Shown piece after piece: positions 18,642 through 27,516 of a stretch of DNA of 64,000 nucleotides (position 1 is the stretch's first letter; every line of letters begins with the position of its first letter). The position numbers and the translations under genes were made by a program. The notes under the pieces are model-generated. The model ran no database searches and had not been told where the DNA came from. It was given only the letters and a program-made list of their open reading frames with translations. The DNA comes from Pseudomonas sp. SCA2728.1_7 (lineage in GTDB: Bacteria > Pseudomonadota > Gammaproteobacteria > Pseudomonadales > Pseudomonadaceae). The stretch is taken from positions 2,852,001 to 2,916,000 of the forward strand of contig NZ_CP073104.1 of the NCBI RefSeq assembly GCF_018138145.1, given 5' to 3'.

Positions 18642-18692
18642 GTCTTTAGATATTCCATCAGGTTCGTTGCCCCCGGACTTTGCAGCCCGGGG

Positions 18693-18718
18693 ATCGCCAG
18701 CAGGCTGGCTCCTACAGG
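18693..18718. repeat. Variant REP-like palindrome
   Basis: ATCGCCAGCAGGCTGGCTCC followed by TACAGG is a third REP variant, present singly in the prfB-lysS spacer. Confidence 0.6.
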
Positions 18719-18754
18719 GATCGGGTTAAATCAGCCGATCCTGTAATGCGTCTT

Positions 18755-19850
18755 TTACAGCCCGGATTTCAGGCTGGCATACAGGTATTCGTCGATGTCG
18801 CCGTCGAGTACCTTGTCGCAGTCGCTGCGTTCGATGTTGGTGCGCAGATCCTTGATCCGCGACGCATCAAGCACGTACGAGCGAATCTGGTGACCCCAGC
18901 CGATGTCGGACTTGGTGTCTTCCAGCGCTTGCGACGCGGCGTTGCGTTTCTGCATTTCCTGCTCGTACAACTTGGCCCGCAGCATTTTCATGGCGGTGTC
19001 CTTGTTGGCGTGCTGGGAACGTTCGTTCTGGCAACTGACCACGGTGTTGGTCGGTACGTGAGTGATACGTACGGCCGAGTCGGTGGTGTTTACGTGCTGA
19101 CCACCGGCACCGGAGGAACGATAGGTGTCGATCCGCAGGTCTGCCGGGTTGATTTCGATTTCGACCTTGTCGTCGATCTCTGGCGAGACGAAAACCGCGG
19201 AGAACGAGGTGTGGCGACGGTTGCCGGAGTCGAACGGGCTCTTGCGCACCAGACGGTGCACGCCGATCTCGGTACGCAGCCAGCCAAAGGCGTATTCGCC
19301 CTTGATGTGCACGGTCGCACCTTTGATACCAGCGACTTCACCGGCTGACAGTTCCATGATGGTCGCATCGAAACCGCGCTTGTCCGCCCAGCGCAGGTAC
19401 ATGCGCAGCAGGATGTTGGCCCAGTCCTGGGCTTCGGTGCCGCCGGAACCGGCCTGGATGTCCAGGTACGCGTTATTCGGGTCCATTTCATGGCTGAACA
19501 TGCGGCGGAATTCCAGCTTGGCCAGATTTTCCTCGAGACGGGCCAGCTCGGCGACGACATCGCCCACTGCGCCTTCGTCGTTTTCTTCGACGGCCATGTC
19601 CAGCAGATCGCGGCAATCGGCCAGGCCGCCGTTCAGTTCGTCGAGAGTATCGACGATCTGTGCCAGCGCGGCGCGCTCGCGACCCAGTTCCTGGGCGTAT
19701 TCAGGTTTGTTCCAGACGCTCGGATCTTCAAGCTCGCGATTGACTTCAGTCAGACGCTCATGCTTTTGATCGTAGTCAAAGATACCCCCGAATAGTTTCG
19801 GAGCGCTCGGACAGGTCCTTGATGGTGTTCAGGATCGGGTTGATTTCCAT
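18755..19850 (-). CDS. prfB: Peptide chain release factor 2 (programmed +1 frameshift)
   Basis: RF2 recognises UGA and UAA stop codons. The gene is in two frames. A 24-codon leader starts at the ATG at 19850 ([20 protein letters not shown], then RGYL) and reaches an in-frame TGA at 19776-19778. A +1 shift at CTT-TGA-C continues as DYDQKHERL, giving 364 residues, the normal RF2 length. The codon-recognition tripeptide S-P-F ([10 protein letters not shown]) and the catalytic GGQ ([10 protein letters not shown]) are present. The frameshift lets RF2 levels control its own synthesis. It is followed by lysS. Confidence 0.96.
19775..19791 (-). promoter_or_regulatory. prfB +1 frameshift site
   Basis: The minus strand reads GGGGGTATCTTTGAC: an internal Shine-Dalgarno-like GGGGG, the slippery CTT codon, the TGA stop and a C that weakens termination. 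It matches the known autoregulatory prfB site closely. Confidence 0.95.
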
Positions 19851-19954
19851 GACGGGCAGCACTCGTTGGCGAACTTTTGAAAGCCGGCGAGTATAACGTA
19901 ATCAGGCTGTGACGGCAGCCCGTCTGGCGGGTGTGGGGATCATTAAAGCCTTTG

Positions 19955-20585
19955 CCCTCACCCTAACCCTCTCCCGGAGGGAGAGGGGACCGATCGGGGG
20001 ATATTTGAGAGGTACGCCGACGTGAAAGGGCTTTGCCGAATCCATGATCGCCAAGGCTTTCAGGCGGAAATTGGCGTATGGGCCAGGCCCTCACCCTAGC
20101 CCTCTGCCAGAGGTAGAGGGGACTGATTGGGGGATGCTCGGGAGGTACGCCGACGTGAAAGGGCTTTGCCGAATCCATGATCGCCAAGGCTTTCAGGCGG
20201 AAATTGGCGTATGGGCCTGCCCTCACCCTAGCCCTCTCCCAGAGGTAGAGGGGACTGATTGGGGGATGCTCGGGAAGTACGCCGACGTGAAAGGGCTTTG
20301 CCGAATCCATGATCGCCAAGGCTTTCAGGCGGAAATTGGCGTAGGGGCCTGCCCTCACCCTAGCCCTCTGCCAGAGGTAGAGGGGACTGATCGGGGGATA
20401 TTCGAGAGGTACACCGACGTGAAAGGGCTTTGCCGAATCCATGATCGCCAAGGCTTTCAGGCGGAAATTGGCGTATGGGCCTGCCCTCACCCTAGCCCTC
20501 TCCCAGAGGTAGAGGGGACTGGTTGGGGGATGTTCGGGAGGTACGCCGACGTGAAAGGGCTTTGCCGAATCCGGAATCGCCAAGC
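19955..20585 (+). repeat. 132-bp tandem repeat array, five units
   Basis: Units start at 19955, 20088, 20220, 20352 and 20484. The spacing is 133 then 132, 132, 132. Each has a CCCTCACCCTAGCCCTCTCC core of about 45 bp followed by a unique-looking spacer (TACGCCGACGTGAAAGGG, then GCCAAGGCTTTCAGGCGG). The last unit loses similarity around 20585. Because 132 is a multiple of three, long frames run through on both strands; they have no independent support as genes. Confidence 0.95.
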
Positions 20586-20640
20586 TTGAAGATCCATAAT
20601 CGACTCGGTCGATCAGGTCGATGTACAGCGCCAGACACCT

Positions 20641-20682
20641 CGGTCGGCCCCCTCTCCCTCCGGGAGAGGGCTGGGGTGAGGG
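20641..20682 (-). repeat. Inverted single copy of the CCCTC element capping the 132-bp array
   Basis: The reverse complement of this 42-bp stretch aligns over its whole length with the core of array unit 1. It ends 8 nt before the wspR stop, so it may also form the wspR 3' hairpin (CCCTCTCCC/GGGAGAGGG). Confidence 0.85.
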
Positions 20683-20689
20683 AAAGCCG

Positions 20690-21691
20690 TTACTCGATCC
20701 CGACCTGGTTACGCCCGTTGTTTTTAGCCAGGTAAAGGCCACGATCCGCCGCCGAGATCAGCAAACGGCAATCACTGCCCGCCTGCGGCACCATGGTCGC
20801 CAGACCAATACTGATCGTCAGACTCGCCCCTTCCGCCGGGGTATTGTGCGGAATCTTCAGCGACGCCACGGTCTGCCGTAGTTTCTCCGCCACCAGCCGC
20901 GCGCCGCCCGGCGAGGTGTTCGGCAGCACCAGCACAAACTCCTCACCGCCATAACGCGCCGGCAGATCCGACGGTCGTGCGCTGGCCTCGCGGATCGCCG
21001 TGGCGACCTTGCGCAACGCTTCATCGCCTTCCACATGACCAAAACTGTCGTTGTAGGACTTGAAGTAATCGACATCGATCATCAGCAGCGACAACTGACT
21101 CTGATCCCGCAACGAGCGGCGCCACTCCAGTTCCAGGTACTCGTCGAAGTGGCGGCGATTGGACAGCCCGGTCAGGCCATCGGAGTTCATCAGCCGTTGC
21201 AGCACCAGATTGGTGTCGAGCAACTGCTGCTGGCTGACGCGCAACGCGCGATACGCGGCATCGCGTTGCAGCAGCGTCATGTACGAGCGCGAGTGATAGC
21301 GGATGCGCGCCACCAGTTCGATGGTGTCCGGCAGTTTCACCAGATAATCGTTGGCGCCGGCGGAAAACGCCGCGCTCTTGATCAGCGGGTCCTCCTTGGT
21401 CGACAGGACGATGATCGGGATGTCCTTGGTCGCTGGATGATTGCGGTATTCGCGCACCAGGCTCAGGCCATCGAGGCCGGGCATCACCAGGTCCTGCAGG
21501 ATCACTGTCGGTTTGATCCGCACCGCCTGGGCAATGGCCTGCTGCGGGTCGGAGCAGAAGTGGAAGTCGATGTTTTCCTGATTCGACAGCCCACGGCGCA
21601 CCGCTTCGCCGATCATCGCCTGATCGTCCACCAACAACACCATGGCGGCGTTTTCGTCGGTTTTAATGTCATCGATCTGTAAGTCATTCAT
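20690..21691 (-). CDS. wspR: WspR, response regulator diguanylate cyclase
   Basis: 333 residues. The receiver domain has phospho-acceptor D67 ([11 protein letters not shown]). A helical linker leads to a GGDEF-type cyclase domain with GGEEF at 248-252 and the inhibitory I-site R-P-S-D at 239-242, five residues before it. It makes cyclic di-GMP when phosphorylated by WspE, promoting biofilm and matrix production. All key residues are intact, so the output should be active and product-inhibited. It lies 48 nt downstream of wspF, the only loose junction in the operon. Confidence 0.97.
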   Translation of the reverse strand: MNDLQIDDIKTDENAAMVLLVDDQAMIGEAVRRGLSNQENIDFHFCSDPQQAIAQAVRIKPTVILQDLVMPGLDGLSLVREYRNHPATKDIPIIVLSTKEDPLIKSAAFSAGANDYLVKLPDTIELVARIRYHSRSYMTLLQRDAAYRALRVSQQQLLDTNLVLQRLMNSDGLTGLSNRRHFDEYLELEWRRSLRDQSQLSLLMIDVDYFKSYNDSFGHVEGDEALRKVATAIREASARPSDLPARYGGEEFVLVLPNTSPGGARLVAEKLRQTVASLKIPHNTPAEGASLTISIGLATMVPQAGSDCRLLISAADRGLYLAKNNGRNQVGIE

Positions 21692-21739
21692 GGGCGGTCA
21701 CCTGAGTACTGCGGGGGCCAGGATTGCGGATAAACCTGT

Positions 21740-22750
21740 TCATTTGGGGAAAATCTCCAGCAATCGTGGCGCTATCTTTTCCAGTGCACGGATTTCAACT
21801 GCGGCATCAATGGCCGCTGCAGCCTTGGGCATGCCATACACCGCACTGCTTTGCTGATCCTGCGCGATGGTCAGGTAGCCCTGTTGGCGCATGAGCTTAA
21901 GCCCTTGCGCGCCGTCGCGTCCCATCCCGGTCAATAAAACCCCGACAGCGTCGCCATTCCAATAACTGGCGACACTTTCGAAAAACACGTCGATCGAGGG
22001 CCGATAGATCTCGTTGACCGGCTCGGCGGTGTAAGCCAGCGTGCCGTTTTTCAACAAGCGAATATGGTGGTTGGTCCCGGCCAGCAACACCGCGCCGGCC
22101 TGCGGCGGTTCGCCTTCGCGGGCCAGACGCACATCGAGGCCGCTGGCGCTGGCCAGCCATTCGGCCATGCCGGCAGCAAACACCTGATCGACGTGCTGCA
22201 CCAGCACAATGGCTGCCGAGAAATCCTTGGGCAAGCCTTTGAGCAGCAGCTCCAGCGCCGCCGGCCCGCCTGCGGATGAACCGATCGCTACCAGCCGTTG
22301 GCGCGAACCCGAACTGCGCGGAGGCGTCGGCGCGGGACGTGAGCGCGGCGCTTTGTCGCCGATCAGCCAGCCAATATTGAGGATCTTGCGCAGTAACGGT
22401 GCTGCGGCTTCCCGAGCGTCGCCGGCGCCGAGGGCCGGGGTATCGACCACGTCCAATGCGCCGTGACCCATGGCTTCAAAGACCCGGTGCACGTTCTGCT
22501 GGCGGTCGACGGTGACGATGACGATGGCGCACGGGGTTTCGGCCATGATCCGGCGGGTGGCTTCGACGCCGTCCATCACCGGCATGATCAGATCCATGAG
22601 GATCAGATCCGGGGTATTTTCGGCGCACAGTTGTACCGCCTCGGCGCCGTTGCGGGCGACCCAGACCACCTGATGCGCCGGCTCGAAGGCCAACGCCCGG
22701 CGCAGCGCCTCTACCGCCATGGGCATGTCGTTGACGATTGCGATCTTCAT
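21740..22750 (-). CDS. wspF: WspF, CheB-like methylesterase response regulator
   Basis: 336 residues. An N-terminal receiver with D53 (ILMDLIMPVMDG) and a C-terminal CheB methylesterase domain with GSSAGGP at 157-163, His186 (LVQHVDQ) and the acid in LLTGMGRDGAQ. It removes methyl groups from WspA and so resets the Wsp pathway. In known strains, loss of wspF locks the system on and gives wrinkly colonies; here the reading frame is intact. It overlaps wspE by 4 nt. Confidence 0.97.
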   Translation of the reverse strand: MKIAIVNDMPMAVEALRRALAFEPAHQVVWVARNGAEAVQLCAENTPDLILMDLIMPVMDGVEATRRIMAETPCAIVIVTVDRQQNVHRVFEAMGHGALDVVDTPALGAGDAREAAAPLLRKILNIGWLIGDKAPRSRPAPTPPRSSGSRQRLVAIGSSAGGPAALELLLKGLPKDFSAAIVLVQHVDQVFAAGMAEWLASASGLDVRLAREGEPPQAGAVLLAGTNHHIRLLKNGTLAYTAEPVNEIYRPSIDVFFESVASYWNGDAVGVLLTGMGRDGAQGLKLMRQQGYLTIAQDQQSSAVYGMPKAAAAIDAAVEIRALEKIAPRLLEIFPK

Positions 22751-25035
22751 GCCCGCGCTCCTCCGATAAGCTCGACCACTGCATCGAGCAGGGCGTCGTC
22801 ATGAAAACTGGCTTTGGCTAAATAATAGTCGGCGCCGGCATCGAGTCCACGGCGGCGATCCTCTTCTCGATCCTTGTACGACACGACCATCACCGGCAGC
22901 GATTGCAGGCGATTGTCGCGGCGCAGCAGAGTGACCAGTTCGATGCCGTCCATGCGCGGCATGTCGATGTCGGTGATCAGCAAATCGAAGTCCTCCGAAC
23001 GCAGCGCGTTCCAACCGTCCATGCCGTCCACCGCCACCGCGACGTCGTAGCCGCGATTGAGCAGCAGTTTGCGTTGCAGCTCGCGCACGGTCAGCGAGTC
23101 GTCGACCACCAGCACCCGCTTGCGTGCGGCCTCGGCAGCCTGATTGCCGTGACGGGCGATGCGTTCAAGGCGCCCGGTGTTGAGCAGTTTGTCCACCGAA
23201 CGCAGCATGTCTTCAACGTCGACGATCAGCACCACCGAGCCGTCGTCGAGCAAGGCGCCAGCGGAGATATCCTGCACTTTGCCCAGACGCTCATCGAGTG
23301 GCAAGACCACCAGGGTGCGCTCGCCAATGAAGCGTTCGACGGCAACGCCATACACCGCATCGCGCTCACGGATCACCACGACTTTCAGGGTTTCGCCGCT
23401 GTTGTGGCTGGCCGGGCGGTTGAGCAACTGGCTGGCCGCGACCAGCCCGACGTGCTGGCCTTCGTGCCAGAAATGCTGGCGGCCTTCGACCTGCACGATG
23501 TCTTCGGGGGCCAGATCACACATGCGCTCGATGTGCGCCAGCGGGAAGGCGTACGCCTCTTCGCCGACTTCCACCACCAGACTGCGCACCACCGACAAGG
23601 TCAGCGGCACTTCCAGATGGAAGCGACTGCCCTCGCCCGCCGTCTGCTCCAGCACCACGGCACCGCGCAATTGGCGAACCATGTGCTGAACGGCATCGAG
23701 ACCCACGCCCCGCCCGGACACTTCAGTGACCGTGTCGCGCAGGCTGAAGCCGGGCAGGAACAGGAAGGTCAGCAGTTCTTCTTCGCTCAACTGCGCGGCG
23801 GTTTCAGCTGGGGATAACTGCCGCTCGACGATGCTGCGGCGAACCTTTTCAAGATCGACGCCGTTGCCGTCATCGCTCAACTCCAGCACCAGCAGACCGG
23901 CCTGATGCGAGGCGCGCAGGCGGATCAGGCCTTCATCCGGTTTGCCCTTGAGCAGGCGTTGTTCCGGGGTTTCGATGCCGTGATCAACGGCGTTGCGCAG
24001 CAAATGCGTCAGCGGTGCTTCGAGTTTCTCCAGCACGTCGCGATCGACCTGGGTCTTTTCGCCCTCGATCTCCAGGCGTACCTGTTTGCCGAGGCTGCGC
24101 CCCAGATCACGGACCATGCGTACCTGACCGGTCAGGACATCGGCAAATGGCCGCATGCGACAGGCCAACGCCGTGTCGTAGAGCACTTGCGCGCGCTGGC
24201 TGGCCTGCCAGGCGAATTCGTCCAGCTCGGCGTTTTTCTCGCTCAGCAGTTGCTGGGATTCGGCGAGCAAACGCCGTGCGTCCTCCAAGGCTTCGAGCGC
24301 TTCAAGACTCAGCGCGTGTTCCTTGAGATGGACGTTGAGGTTTTCCAACGCGCGAAGGCCGTTGTTCTGCATGCGCTTGAGGCGTTGCATGGTCGCCAGG
24401 TGCGGCTTGAGGCGCTGGGTTTCCACCAGCGATTTGCTCGACAGATCGAGCAGGCTGTTCAGGCGCTCGGCGGTAACGCGCAAGACGCGTTCGCCACCTT
24501 CGGTGGTGCGTTTGCTTTTGCGGGGCGTCGGCTCGGAAGGCTCAACCGACGCGTCCATGATCGGAGCTGGCGCGGGTTCAAAGACCGGCGGCGCTTGAAG
24601 TTGCAACTCGGCCATCGGCGGTGCAATCAGCGTTGCCCGCGGCGCCGACGGATCGAGCAAACTCGCCATCAACGCCACGTAAGCGTCGATATCACTCGGC
24701 TGTGGCGCATTCGCCGGGGTAGCAACGCGCATCAGCAAATCGGTGCCCTGCAACAACGCATCGATATGTTCGGGACGCAGCAGCAAGCGCCCTTCCTGCG
24801 CGCTGACCAGGCAATCCTCCATGACGTGAGCGACGCTGACGCCGCTGTCGATGCCGACAATCCGCGCCGCACCTTTAAGCGAGTGCGCCGCGCGCATGCA
24901 CGATTCCAGTTGATCGGCCTGGGTCGGATTGCGCTCCAGTGCCAGCAGCCCGGCGCTAAGCACCTGGGTCTGCGCTTCGGCTTCGAGGCTGAACAGCTCC
25001 AGCAAGGAGGCGTCGCGCATTTGCTCGGGGGTCAT
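22747..25035 (-). CDS. wspE: WspE, CheA-like hybrid histidine kinase
   Basis: 762 residues. Domains in order: Hpt with the phosphorylated His51 (AHSLKGAARIVG), a proline-rich linker, dimerisation helices, an ATPase domain (LLRNAVDHGIETPEQR; GRGVGLDAVQHMV), a CheW-like domain (about 480-610) and a C-terminal receiver with D689 (LLITDIDMPRMDG). It phosphorylates WspR and WspF in response to WspA. It overlaps wspD upstream and wspF downstream by 4 nt each. Confidence 0.97.
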   Translation of the reverse strand: MTPEQMRDASLLELFSLEAEAQTQVLSAGLLALERNPTQADQLESCMRAAHSLKGAARIVGIDSGVSVAHVMEDCLVSAQEGRLLLRPEHIDALLQGTDLLMRVATPANAPQPSDIDAYVALMASLLDPSAPRATLIAPPMAELQLQAPPVFEPAPAPIMDASVEPSEPTPRKSKRTTEGGERVLRVTAERLNSLLDLSSKSLVETQRLKPHLATMQRLKRMQNNGLRALENLNVHLKEHALSLEALEALEDARRLLAESQQLLSEKNAELDEFAWQASQRAQVLYDTALACRMRPFADVLTGQVRMVRDLGRSLGKQVRLEIEGEKTQVDRDVLEKLEAPLTHLLRNAVDHGIETPEQRLLKGKPDEGLIRLRASHQAGLLVLELSDDGNGVDLEKVRRSIVERQLSPAETAAQLSEEELLTFLFLPGFSLRDTVTEVSGRGVGLDAVQHMVRQLRGAVVLEQTAGEGSRFHLEVPLTLSVVRSLVVEVGEEAYAFPLAHIERMCDLAPEDIVQVEGRQHFWHEGQHVGLVAASQLLNRPASHNSGETLKVVVIRERDAVYGVAVERFIGERTLVVLPLDERLGKVQDISAGALLDDGSVVLIVDVEDMLRSVDKLLNTGRLERIARHGNQAAEAARKRVLVVDDSLTVRELQRKLLLNRGYDVAVAVDGMDGWNALRSEDFDLLITDIDMPRMDGIELVTLLRRDNRLQSLPVMVVSYKDREEDRRRGLDAGADYYLAKASFHDDALLDAVVELIGGARA

Positions 25036-25715
25036 GTGAGGCTCCGGGTCACGGCGGACAACAGCTGTTCTTCATCCAGCCAACGCAGGCTGCGACCGCG
25101 ATATTGCAGAACGCCACGAGTATATTTGGCGCTGGCTTGCGCGCCGGATTGCGAGGCGGCATCGAGGATTCGCTCGTCGATGGCATGAATGCCGTCAACC
25201 TCATCCACCGGCACCACCACCGGCCCGCCATGGGCGGCGATGATCAACATGCGCGGCATGATTCGCCCGCTGGTGGTCGGCGTAACGCTGCCATCCAGAT
25301 CGAGCAGTTCGACCAGTGACAGGCAGGCCACCAGCGCGCCGCGCACATTCGCCACGCCAAGCAAGGCTCGCGAGCGCTGGTGCGGCAACGAGTGAATCGC
25401 CTGCAGCGGCGCGACTTCAACGAGGCTGCGCGTCGCCAGCCCCAGCCATTCTTCGCCGAGACGGAACATCAACAGCGAACGGGTTTTCACATCGCTTTCC
25501 ACGGCGATCGCCACCGGATCGCGCTCGTCCTGCTGCAAGGCATATCGGTCAAGCAGACGCGTGGCAGCGGCGGAATACACCGAGCAATTGCGGCAATGAA
25601 TATGCTCTTCCAGCAGCGGACAGGACTTGTCGCCGTGAATGCCGATGCGGTTCCAGCAATCGTCGATGGCCCGTGCGTCTTCGTGGGTGACGTTCAAGGT
25701 GTCGGACGGGATCAT
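25032..25715 (-). CDS. wspD: WspD, CheW-like coupling protein
   Basis: 227 residues. The C-terminal 140 or so residues form a CheW domain (LMFRLGEEWLGLATRSLVEV, then ALLGVANVRGALVACLSLVE), which couples WspA to WspE. The N-terminal region has a cysteine cluster (CPLLEEHIHCRNCSVY) typical of WspD and absent from plain CheW. It is one of two CheW-like proteins in the operon. Overlaps of 4 nt on both sides imply tight coupling. Confidence 0.96.
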   Translation of the reverse strand: MIPSDTLNVTHEDARAIDDCWNRIGIHGDKSCPLLEEHIHCRNCSVYSAAATRLLDRYALQQDERDPVAIAVESDVKTRSLLMFRLGEEWLGLATRSLVEVAPLQAIHSLPHQRSRALLGVANVRGALVACLSLVELLDLDGSVTPTTSGRIMPRMLIIAAHGGPVVVPVDEVDGIHAIDERILDAASQSGAQASAKYTRGVLQYRGRSLRWLDEEQLLSAVTRSLT

Positions 25716-26983
25716 CGTTTACGCTCACTGTCGGCGGTGCGCCCGCTGCGGGCGGCGCGCTCCTGCAATCGTCTGGCACCCGCTGTATCGCCCTGAGCCT
25801 GCAGCAGCGCGGCCAAGTGCATCAACGCTTCGGGGTGTTGCGGTTCGAGGTACAACGCTTTGCGATAGAAACCTTGGGCTTCGAGGGTCAGGCCAGCGAC
25901 GTCGCTGAGCAGACCGAGCCAGTAAAACACCTGAGCCACCGGTTCGTGGCTGCGCAAATACTGTTCGCAGGCGGCGCGGGCTTCGGCACTTTTGCCTTCA
26001 TTGGCCAGCGCGGCGATGTTGGCCAGCAGGGTCGCTGCGTCCGGGTTGGCGCTTTTGCTGGCGGTTGGCAGTGGCGTCACGGCGGCAAACGGTCGCTGAC
26101 GCAGCACCGGTGGCGGCGTGCTGCGTGGCGGTTGACTGACAGGTACCGCCACGGGTTTAGGTGTCGGCAACGGCTCGGGGTGCGGATCGTTGTGGCGACT
26201 GAACGCGAAGGATTGCGGGATACCGATCGAACGCATGCCCAAACGCCCGAGCAGACTGCCCTCGGCCGGACCGATAAACAGCACGCCATCGAAATGGGTC
26301 AGGCGCTTGAGCACCTCGAACACCAGTTTTTGCGTCGGCTGATCGAAATAGATCAACAGATTGCGGCAGAACACGAAATCGAACGCCGGCTCGCTGGCCA
26401 GCAGCGTCGGATCGAGCACATTGCCGACCTGCAAACGCACCTGCTCACGCACGTCGTCATTGACCCGATGGCCTTCGTGCTCAGCCGTGAAATGCCGGTC
26501 GCGAAAGTCCAGATCCTGACCGCGAAACGAATTCTTGCCGTACAGCGCACGCCGCGCCTTCTCCACCGACAGTGGGCTGACGTCCATGCCGTCGACTTTG
26601 AACTGATGCGGTTTGAGCCCGGCATCGAGCAAGGCCATGGCAATCGAATAGGGTTCTTCGCCCGTGGAACACGGCAAACTGAGGATGCGCAGCGCACGCA
26701 TATTGTTCAGTTCGCCAAGGCGTTTACGCGCCAGTTTGCCCAGCGTCGCGAAGGATTCCGGATAGCGGAAAAACCACGTTTCCGGGACGATCACCGCTTC
26801 GATCAGCGCTTGCTGTTCTTCCCGCGAGCCTTGCAGCAACAGCCAATACTCATCGGCATGCGCAGCTTGCGAGAGCGTCGTGCGCTGACGCACGGCGCGC
26901 TCGATGATCGCCGGGCCAACCGAGGTGACATCGAGACCGATGCGTTCCTTGAGAAAGTCGAAAAAGCGCTGATCGCTGCTCAT
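25712..26983 (-). CDS. wspC: WspC, CheR-like methyltransferase with TPR tail
   Basis: 423 residues. A CheR N-terminal helical domain, then the SAM-dependent methyltransferase domain (LSLPCSTGEEPYSIAMALLD; FDFVFCRNLLIYFDQPTQ), a proline-rich linker near 265-300, and TPR repeats at about 315-405 (AEARAACEQYLRSHEPVAQV, then FYRKALYLEPQHPEALMHLA). It methylates glutamates of WspA, opposing WspF. It overlaps its neighbours by 4 nt. Confidence 0.96.
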   Translation of the reverse strand: MSSDQRFFDFLKERIGLDVTSVGPAIIERAVRQRTTLSQAAHADEYWLLLQGSREEQQALIEAVIVPETWFFRYPESFATLGKLARKRLGELNNMRALRILSLPCSTGEEPYSIAMALLDAGLKPHQFKVDGMDVSPLSVEKARRALYGKNSFRGQDLDFRDRHFTAEHEGHRVNDDVREQVRLQVGNVLDPTLLASEPAFDFVFCRNLLIYFDQPTQKLVFEVLKRLTHFDGVLFIGPAEGSLLGRLGMRSIGIPQSFAFSRHNDPHPEPLPTPKPVAVPVSQPPRSTPPPVLRQRPFAAVTPLPTASKSANPDAATLLANIAALANEGKSAEARAACEQYLRSHEPVAQVFYWLGLLSDVAGLTLEAQGFYRKALYLEPQHPEALMHLAALLQAQGDTAGARRLQERAARSGRTADSERKR

Positions 26984-27516
26984 GCCTGCGCCTCAAGCTG
27001 CGCCGGATTCAACGGCGGATCGGGGAACAGCAAACGGCGCACGGCGTCATCAAGCAAGTCATTGACCCGCACCCATTGCACCAATCCCTGGGCATCTTCG
27101 CGCACCGGGCCGAGGTAAGGCGCCTCGCGGTTGGCGAGGCCGTAAGGCTGAAACTCCTGCGGATGGCAGCGCAGGGTGTCGGTGGCCTGTTCGAGAATCA
27201 GCCCGAGCCATTGCGCCGGTTGCGCTTCATCCGGCCGATAATTGACCAGTACCAAGCGGGTACTGGTGCGCGCCTCGGCGGGATGGCCAAAGGTCAACGC
27301 ACTGAGGTCGATCACCGGCACTACCGCACCGCGATAGGCGAATACGCCTGCAACCCACTGCGGCGCCCGGGCGATCGGCTTCAACGGCAGGCGCGGCAGT
27401 ACTTCCGCGACTTCAGTGGCGCGCAGGGCGTAACGCTCGCTGCCGATGCGAAACAGCAGGAACAACGCCGGCTTCGCCACCTGCGCGGCGCTGCGTTTGG
27501 CGATGATTTCGCTCAT
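26980..27516 (-). CDS. wspB: WspB, CheW-like coupling protein
   Basis: 178 residues, essentially a single CheW domain (FLLFRIGSERYALRATEVAE, then GVFAYRGAVVPVIDLSALTF) linking the chemoreceptor WspA to the kinase WspE. Its start shares one base with the wspA stop, and its end overlaps wspC by 4 nt. Confidence 0.96.
   Translation of the reverse strand: MSEIIAKRSAAQVAKPALFLLFRIGSERYALRATEVAEVLPRLPLKPIARAPQWVAGVFAYRGAVVPVIDLSALTFGHPAEARTSTRLVLVNYRPDEAQPAQWLGLILEQATDTLRCHPQEFQPYGLANREAPYLGPVREDAQGLVQWVRVNDLLDDAVRRLLFPDPPLNPAQLEAQA

Noticed and set aside
17145..18746. Long plus-strand frame (533 codons) opposite lysS
   Set aside because: Antisense shadow of lysS, His- and Val-rich composition typical of reverse-complement translation, no ribosome site.
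11101..20682. CRISPR array
   Set aside because: The repeats are over 110 bp with no variable spacers, units are nearly identical throughout, and no cas gene is present.
19963..20742. Repeat protein on the minus strand of the 132-bp array
   Set aside because: Frame is kept open only because the repeat period is a multiple of three; it contains the palindromic core and runs into wspR.
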